From assembly GCF_002998435.1 (NCBI RefSeq), contig NZ_CP027231.1, forward strand, positions 248,001-312,000: a stretch of DNA of 64,000 nt, in the 5' to 3' direction. The notes under the pieces were generated by a model, which made no database searches, was not told the origin of the DNA, and saw nothing but the letters and a program-made list of their open reading frames with translations. Below, one piece after another: positions 58,735 through 64,000 of the stretch (position 1 is the stretch's first letter; the number at the start of each line of letters is the position of its first letter). The translations under genes were made by a program, and so were the position numbers. This DNA is from Bacteroides zoogleoformans (GTDB lineage Bacteria; Bacteroidota; Bacteroidia; Bacteroidales; Bacteroidaceae).

Positions 58735-60486
58735 TTATTTCTCTTCTTTCGCAGTATAGAACCATTGTGTCTGATGATAGTATCCGACAAAGAATCTGCC
58801 CTGGTCTTGCAAGTCCAAGTGGGCAGGAAAACCGTTGGAATTAATCTTGTCGACAATCTCTTGTTTTATTTTTTCATAAAACACCTTGCTTCCTTCACTA
58901 AGTTTTTCTGAATGATGGGAAGAAAGGTTCAAGATGGTTGCAAAAACGGAAGCTGGTGTTGTACTTGCAGCATTCATGTACCTCTCCTTGATAGAATGAA
59001 TGTTATTCGCATCTGACTGTATCTTGTCAAGAACTGCGAATAATCGGCCACAGAGGTAGCCTTGGTTGGTGTTTTCTTTGTCTAACATAGCAATTATTTT
59101 TTTGTTCTGATCTGTTTTCCTATTCAAATATGCTTTCAGAATGGCAGCACGAGTGATGCCAATTTCCTGTTCGCACCTGATTCTGCGGATACAGCTGGCA
59201 AACAGGGTGTATGGATAGGGGAGTCCTTGGAATATGCTCTTTACCACGGCATCCGGGAGATTGGGTGTGGCATCTGAAGATTTCCCACCTAATGTCACGG
59301 CACTAAGCATGGAATGTAGCCCTATGTATGGCTTCTTCTCTTTCCGATTATCAACGATTTCCATGTCATCAAAATGACGGAGAATCATTTCCGCAAATTG
59401 CCTTAGAGGTTGCTCTGACCAATAAGTGACGGCAATGCGGGCACTGTTAGGTGCCAAGCCAAGAATATAGAACTTGTCATCCAGAGAAGTTTTCAGGCTT
59501 CCCGAATAAATAGAGTTCAGTAGCTTTTTGGCATTCTCTATATTTCTGTTTGGGTCATCGGCATCAGCAAATCCTATTAAGCTAAATAGAGAGTTCTCTG
59601 CTCCAAGGCCTACTTCGTCATTGGCAGAGGCCCAGAAAACGAAACTACGGTTGCCTATTAAGAACTTGTTGTGCGAATCTCTTGAAAGCATAGCGTTTAA
59701 TGCAGTGGTATATTTAAACTCTGCCTCTGCTGATATTGGTGCGTTGAATCCCTTTTGTTTTCCATACGAGTCATAGCCGGAATTAACTTGGAAGGATACG
59801 AGTTTAGCGGTTGCCTGACTATTGGGTATGGGGGTTGCAGTTGTTGTCTCAACGATATTACCCTTTTTCCCAGAAATAAGACAATTGCCTTCCTTGGCAT
59901 CTTGTTCATCAGCAGATGCATTAGAGAGCAGTTCTTTTTTTTCTGGCAATATTTGCGTGTCACCTTCAATAAGGAAAGAGATATTCTTGATGAGGTTCTT
60001 TTGGAATTCTGTCCATAAAGAATCTGCCTTCATATCTTCTAAAATACTTTTGCTCTGATAGAATGTATGTAAGGCACTTATATCATAGCGATTCGGGAAC
60101 TTCTGGTGAAGGTCTTTGACAAGCTGTAAGAAAGTATCATGGCACTTTTTGTTCTTAATACGTTCTTTGTCCCTGGATTTCTCTTTCTCTGCAATCTTAG
60201 CATTGCTAAGTTTTGACTGGTCGTATGGAAAATTAGCGTCAGAGATGCCTAATACGTATGCAGGGTTATCCCATAGAAAATTCGTTCGCGGGGCATTACT
60301 GCGTCCTACAGACCTTGGTACGAGAAACATCTGTGCTCTCTTGGCATCTGTTCTCCTGTCTTCAAGTCGCACAAAGTGTCCATCCTTGTCAATAACGATG
60401 AGAAAGGACAGCTCTTTAAGTTCCATACCCAATTCTGGCAGATTTCCACACCTATCATAATAATCATATAATGCCTTAAGAATCAT
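58735..60486 (-). CDS. cas8c: Type I-C Cascade large subunit Cas8c (Csd1)
   Basis: Large subunit of the type I-C complex that recognises the protospacer-adjacent motif. The 583-residue protein has the Csd1 pattern: MILKALYDYYDRCGNLPE at the start, NFLWDNPAYVLGI near 69-81, and the central VSFQVNSGYDSYGKQKGFN near 227-245. The C-terminal GRLFAVLDKIQSDANNIHSI section probably encodes the small subunit (Cas11c) internally in this subtype; I could not pick its start. Length is close to the usual 580-600. It overlaps cas5 by 4 bp (ATGA), implying coupled translation. Confidence 0.93.
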   Translation of the reverse strand: MILKALYDYYDRCGNLPELGMELKELSFLIVIDKDGHFVRLEDRRTDAKRAQMFLVPRSVGRSNAPRTNFLWDNPAYVLGISDANFPYDQSKLSNAKIAEKEKSRDKERIKNKKCHDTFLQLVKDLHQKFPNRYDISALHTFYQSKSILEDMKADSLWTEFQKNLIKNISFLIEGDTQILPEKKELLSNASADEQDAKEGNCLISGKKGNIVETTTATPIPNSQATAKLVSFQVNSGYDSYGKQKGFNAPISAEAEFKYTTALNAMLSRDSHNKFLIGNRSFVFWASANDEVGLGAENSLFSLIGFADADDPNRNIENAKKLLNSIYSGSLKTSLDDKFYILGLAPNSARIAVTYWSEQPLRQFAEMILRHFDDMEIVDNRKEKKPYIGLHSMLSAVTLGGKSSDATPNLPDAVVKSIFQGLPYPYTLFASCIRRIRCEQEIGITRAAILKAYLNRKTDQNKKIIAMLDKENTNQGYLCGRLFAVLDKIQSDANNIHSIKERYMNAASTTPASVFATILNLSSHHSEKLSEGSKVFYEKIKQEIVDKINSNGFPAHLDLQDQGRFFVGYYHQTQWFYTAKEEK

Positions 60487-61190
60487 CTCAATACCTCCTC
60501 ACTGTTTAATTCTGGAACTTGAATAACACCGTACTCCATTTTTGCCCTATAGAACATGGCTTCGGGCTTTTCATTGTTATGGGCAAAGTCCATGTCATAC
60601 AGCATGATGCCTAAGTCTCGGCTTTCTTGGATAGGGGCATTCAATAGGTCTGTTTCAGGATATATCAGCCTAAATGATGCTGCACATTCACGTGTGCCTA
60701 AATAGGGCTGATTAAAGCACTGGCCCTTGGACGCACGACGCTCGAACATGGCGTTGTATTTACCCGGATTCTCATCTTTGTGCAGATGGTTCTGCTCTTT
60801 TTGGTCTATCTCTGGATTTTTACTTTCCCCGTATTTGCGGTCATGCTTAGGAATAAATACAAGCTTTGCACTGATGCGGTATCTCACATCCTTCAGCATC
60901 AGTGTATTCTTTTGTTGTCTTTTATCGTCCTCGATTATAATAGGTGTTTTGCCGGTAACGGCACCCACCTCGTTTCTTCTGACAGATGTCCATTTGATAT
61001 CGTTGAGTACTTCGATTCTTGTCACTTGCCAGCGAATGGCAGGTTTCCAAAATATTGCCTCAAAGATGGCGCGTGCTGCTGAGGGGGTGATGACATCATA
61101 GCTTACGCGTTCTACTTTCAGTTCTGGTCGTGTGAAGCAGGCAATAGGCCCCCACACCTCCAATGTAAACTCCTTGTCAAAATGTTCCAT
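60483..61190 (-). CDS. cas5: Type I-C Cas5 (Cas5d), crRNA-processing subunit
   Basis: In type I-C, Cas5 replaces Cas6 and cuts the CRISPR transcript, then stays at the crRNA 5' handle. The 235-residue protein has the RAMP fold and family text: VERVSYDVITPSAARAIFEA near 27-45, IFWKPAIRW near 46-54, FERRASKGQCFNQPYLGTRE near 149-168. The catalytic residues known for Bacillus halodurans Cas5d (Tyr46, Lys116, His117) align by eye with Phe47, Lys144 and Tyr145 here (IFW and GKYN), so two of three differ. It starts 3 bp after the cas3 stop. Confidence 0.92.
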   Translation of the reverse strand: MEHFDKEFTLEVWGPIACFTRPELKVERVSYDVITPSAARAIFEAIFWKPAIRWQVTRIEVLNDIKWTSVRRNEVGAVTGKTPIIIEDDKRQQKNTLMLKDVRYRISAKLVFIPKHDRKYGESKNPEIDQKEQNHLHKDENPGKYNAMFERRASKGQCFNQPYLGTRECAASFRLIYPETDLLNAPIQESRDLGIMLYDMDFAHNNEKPEAMFYRAKMEYGVIQVPELNSEEVLR

Positions 61191-61193
61191 ATG

Positions 61194-63371
61194 CTATTTT
61201 ATTAGTATTTCTTCTAACCATTGATTTTCTATCGTCAGTCCTGTATTGTCGTGGTAGAATGACGGACTTTCCACGCAATATACACCTTTGACAACTTCTT
61301 CTAAAGCTCCGGCCTCTGCCAGCTTCCTGAAATCGCTGGTTTTTATGTTTACACTGTATTGTGCCAATCTTTTCAGGAGTCGGTAGGAAATCCCCTTGTC
61401 TTTCAATTGGGTAACAAGTTCCATGCTGTTATGCCAATTGATGATGACAGAGATAGAATTGTCTTCTATAAGCTGGAAGTTGTGAGCAGCCGTTTCAAAC
61501 TGCATCTGTTGTTTGTACAGCAACTGTAGGATGTCTGCCTTGTCAAATGTGCAGGAGCGGCTAAACAGTTGCTCAAAGTATTGTCGCATCGCTGCCGGTG
61601 CAAACCAGTCCAGTTCGGGAGGCAAGGCCAGACGTGCATTGTTGGTTTGAGTCATAAAGCCTTTCGGTAAAGGATGCTCTGCCGCAAGACTAAATACATA
61701 GGTAGGCGAGATGTCTTGCTTTCCCTCTCTGTTGCATCGACCTGCAGCTTGAAGAATAGAGTCCAATCCTGCTTCTTGTCGGAACACCACAGGGAAGTCT
61801 ATGTCGATGCCTGCTTCAATCAGTTGGGTGGCAATGACCCTTATCACACGTTGGCCAGGGTTATTCAAGTATTCTTTAAGCAGGCGTAAAGTATCTTGGA
61901 CATGGGCAGGGCACATCATCCTTGACAGGTGTAGGCAGAGACCGTCTTTGGATAACCTGTCATACAGTTCCTTGGCATCCCGGCGAGTGTTGACAATGCA
62001 GAGCACGCGGTCGAATTCCGCAATCCGCTTTGCTATATCATCGTATGAGGAGGGAGCATTGTCAACAACCAATTTTACCCGCCTTAGTTTCTCGTGGAGG
62101 TTAGCTTCAGTAGGGATAATTTCATGGATGTCTGGCAAACCTTGGAATACGTGCTGGTAATTAGTTCCCCGGTGATTCCCAACCAACACCGGCAGGCTGG
62201 CCGTGGTGAATAGTATTGAACAACCAAAGATACGTTTCAATGTGTCCAGTGAGTCAACGATAGGTTGAAGATAGTTGACGGGTAAGGTTTGCACTTCATC
62301 AAGAACCACTACGCTGTTGACAATGTTATGTAGTTTTCTGCATCGGGATGGCTTATTGCTGAACAATGATTCAAAGAGTTCCACTGTGGTGGTCACGATG
62401 ACTGGGTAATCCCAGTTTTCAGTTGCCAGTTTTATTCGGTATTGTTCCTCTGTTTCATTTTCATTTTCGTTGCCCTCGTGGTTCATGTTGGAGTGATGCT
62501 CCAACACATTCTCCTCTCCCAAAATGTCTTTGAGTATATGGGCGGTCTGTATGATGATACTTGTATATGGTATGGCAATGATGATTCTGTCCTGACCGTT
62601 TTGTACTGCATGGCGCAATGCCCACAGAACTGACGACAAGGTTTTTCCTCCGCCGGTCGGAACCGTGAGGCTGTAGAAACCTTTCTCACGTTCACTTGAC
62701 AGTCGGCACTGTTGCTGTACATAGTTTCGGATAATGTTCACTTCTGTTTCTGGAGTGATTTGTTTGAAGCTTTCCAACCTTGTTTCTAACTTCTCCAACA
62801 GTTCCCCTAATTGTGTATGATTGCCTCTGAGTGCGGCCGTTTTTGGATGCATAAAGGATTCTGTATCAAGATAATCTGCATCAACAAGGCAACTATATAA
62901 CATCCTCTCCAAGTGATGTAGGTCTTTAGGCTGAAAGGGAAGAGGAGGGATGGTCAGTTTGATGTCAAACAAGCACTTCTCATCAACGTCCTCGGGAATG
63001 GTTTTCTTCAACAGTTCTTTTTTCTCGCCTTCGTCGTAAAGTCCCCGATGATGACCCATCAGTGGGTTTGCAAAGAGCATTGCAGCTTGAGGATAATATT
63101 TCTGTGCTATCAATGCCCCCACGTAAGCGTGGTGATAGTCACCGGACACTCTGATGGCGGGCTCCATTCCACTTGCTTTCTTGATGTGCTCTTGAAACGT
63201 ACGTTGTTCTTTTCCCTTGTCGTGGAGTAGCCCCATCACCACTCCCCAGTTGCCCATGCCAAACTTGGATGCGAACGTCTTACACCGCTCTGCCACTCCT
63301 TTAGAATGCTTCTCATTGGATTGTTTTACCCAATGACCGTCTTGTTCTTGGTAAAGATGTGAAATGAACAT
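61194..63371 (-). CDS. cas3: CRISPR-associated Cas3 nuclease-helicase, HD plus DEVQ helicase
   Basis: The recruited effector that unwinds and degrades target DNA. The 725-residue type I-C Cas3 has an N-terminal HD nuclease with HD at 50-51 (GLLHDKGKEQ) and a conserved HH at 80-81 (GDYHHAYVGA). The superfamily 2 helicase has Walker A PTGGGKT at 238-244, motif II DEVQ at 358-361 (instead of DEAH/DEAD), the FTTASLPVLVGN motif near 395-406, and the C-terminal motif VI RQEAGLDSILQAAGRCNREG. Length fits family (about 700-800). First gene of the operon, intact. Confidence 0.94.
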   Translation of the reverse strand: MFISHLYQEQDGHWVKQSNEKHSKGVAERCKTFASKFGMGNWGVVMGLLHDKGKEQRTFQEHIKKASGMEPAIRVSGDYHHAYVGALIAQKYYPQAAMLFANPLMGHHRGLYDEGEKKELLKKTIPEDVDEKCLFDIKLTIPPLPFQPKDLHHLERMLYSCLVDADYLDTESFMHPKTAALRGNHTQLGELLEKLETRLESFKQITPETEVNIIRNYVQQQCRLSSEREKGFYSLTVPTGGGKTLSSVLWALRHAVQNGQDRIIIAIPYTSIIIQTAHILKDILGEENVLEHHSNMNHEGNENENETEEQYRIKLATENWDYPVIVTTTVELFESLFSNKPSRCRKLHNIVNSVVVLDEVQTLPVNYLQPIVDSLDTLKRIFGCSILFTTASLPVLVGNHRGTNYQHVFQGLPDIHEIIPTEANLHEKLRRVKLVVDNAPSSYDDIAKRIAEFDRVLCIVNTRRDAKELYDRLSKDGLCLHLSRMMCPAHVQDTLRLLKEYLNNPGQRVIRVIATQLIEAGIDIDFPVVFRQEAGLDSILQAAGRCNREGKQDISPTYVFSLAAEHPLPKGFMTQTNNARLALPPELDWFAPAAMRQYFEQLFSRSCTFDKADILQLLYKQQMQFETAAHNFQLIEDNSISVIINWHNSMELVTQLKDKGISYRLLKRLAQYSVNIKTSDFRKLAEAGALEEVVKGVYCVESPSFYHDNTGLTIENQWLEEILIK

Positions 63372-63503
63372 GTTCCTCGGTTACACGGTTTTCTGTTTAC
63401 TAAATGATTGAGCAGCCAAATGTTGCCCTGTGTTTTGTCATGTACAAATAAAATGTTTGCTTTATCGTTAAAGTGTAAAGTCACAATTTAAAAGCTGACA
63501 TCG

Positions 63504-63533
63504 CAAAAATAAAAATAATTCTATTTTTCCAAA
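63504..63533 (-). promoter_or_regulatory. Candidate promoter of the cas operon
   Basis: Minus-strand -7 box TATTTTTG (63504-63511) with TTTG as -33 (63530-63533), 18 bp apart. It lies 133 bp upstream of cas3 and just inside the flank of the ISL3 element, so the insertion at 63552 leaves this promoter intact. Confidence 0.55.
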
Positions 63534-63551
63534 AATTTCTAAGTCCTTTTT

Positions 63552-64000
63552 GGCTCTTCCGACATTTCGAGTGATGGTATGTTAAAGAAGAAAACCGCTG
63601 AACAAATTGTATATTTGAATAACCACAAACAAATGTACATTTATGAACAGCAGTTTTCTATATCATGCGTGGGGGCTATACAATCACAAATGCACCCGTG
63701 AGGAATACAAAGGTAATACAATTATTCTGCATGTTGAAGCAAAAGAACGTCAAAATGAGTGTCCCAAGTGCGGATGCCGCCATTTGGTGAAGAATGGTTA
63801 CCGTATGCGTGACTTTATCGGTCTTCCTGTTGGCGGCAAAAAGGTGATAGTCCGCATGAAAGTACAACGCTACAAGTGTAAGAACAAGGATTGTGATTAC
63901 GACCGCCAAGAGAATATCCCCTTCGCCACAGGCAATTGCAGCTACACCCACCGTTTCGCAAGGTACGTGGTCGGATTGTTAAAGGCAATGACTTTGAAAG
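63552..64000 (+). mobile_element. ISL3-family insertion sequence, left part
   Basis: Begins with the ISL3-type end ggctcttccgacatttcgag at 63552 and carries the transposase gene on the plus strand. It continues past the window edge; no right end or target duplication can be checked. Confidence 0.7.
63643..64000 (+). CDS. ISL3-family transposase, 3' part outside window
   Basis: The N-terminal 119 residues of an ISL3-type DDE transposase. It opens MNSSFLYHAWGLYNHKCTRE and shows the zinc-ribbon that binds the ends: CPKCGCRHLVKNGYRMRDFI near 41-60 and CKNKDCDYDRQEN near 79-91. The HTH and DDE core are beyond the edge. The start is the first ATG after the left end of the element, and the reading frame is undamaged as far as visible. 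Confidence 0.88.
   Translation, partial: MNSSFLYHAWGLYNHKCTREEYKGNTIILHVEAKERQNECPKCGCRHLVKNGYRMRDFIGLPVGGKKVIVRMKVQRYKCKNKDCDYDRQENIPFATGNCSYTHRFARYVVGLLKAMTLK

Overview
The window looks like chromosome of a gut Bacteroides or close relative. It carries SusC/SusD nutrient-uptake pairs, lipoproteins with Bacteroidota-type lipoboxes, a serine-type sulfatase, a CvfB-like protein and a serpin. At least seventeen candidate promoters match the Bacteroides -7 element TAnnTTTG. Most of it is core chromosome, with one degraded integration scar beside two tRNA genes and one insertion-sequence-battered CRISPR-Cas locus at the right end.

Layout. 1-1054: GDP-mannose dehydratase, running off the left edge. 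1055-1636: no gene, but an 11-bp tandem array ending in a long hairpin. 1637-15223: two polysaccharide-utilisation units read leftwards. The first-transcribed is SusC-SusD-beta-helix lipoprotein (15150 to 8504), then a strong terminator, then SusC-SusD-sulfatase (8322 to 1637). No glycosidase and no dedicated regulator lie inside the window. 15367-26666: housekeeping and envelope genes on the minus strand (HAD phosphatase, ABC transporter with a DUF5687-type membrane partner and a TraB-like protein, M16 protease, kdsA, lipid kinase, miaA, and a protein with NQxIG repeats). 26667-28750: an old integrated element reduced to a DUF5053-like gene, a small coiled-coil gene and a broken integrase, next to tRNA-Pro and tRNA-Phe. 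29117-32788: CvfB, an RNA m5C methyltransferase and a serpin on the plus strand. 32910-39129: a heavy-metal RND efflux operon headed by a small His/Cys-rich protein. 39206-53393: ABC-F protein, orphan receiver, CCA transferase, polyphosphate kinase, phosphodiesterase, rfbA-rfbB, a 23-bp palindromic array, menA, and a 988-residue receiver/pyruvate-phosphate-dikinase-like protein.

53518-64000: an IS4-like transposase remnant, a complete IS21-family element with 75-bp perfect inverted repeats, and a type I-C CRISPR-Cas operon (cas3-cas5-cas8c-cas7-cas4-cas1) read leftwards. The IS21 element cuts cas1 after about 191 codons. No cas2 and no CRISPR array are visible, and the two flanks of the element show no target duplication. 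An ISL3-type element begins 180 bp upstream of cas3 and runs off the right edge. The effector genes look intact, so the locus may be interference-only and depend on an array elsewhere, or be decaying.

The least explained things here are three tandem-repeat arrays placed between genes, the receiver/dikinase protein, the NQxIG repeat protein, and two substitutions at expected catalytic positions of Cas5.
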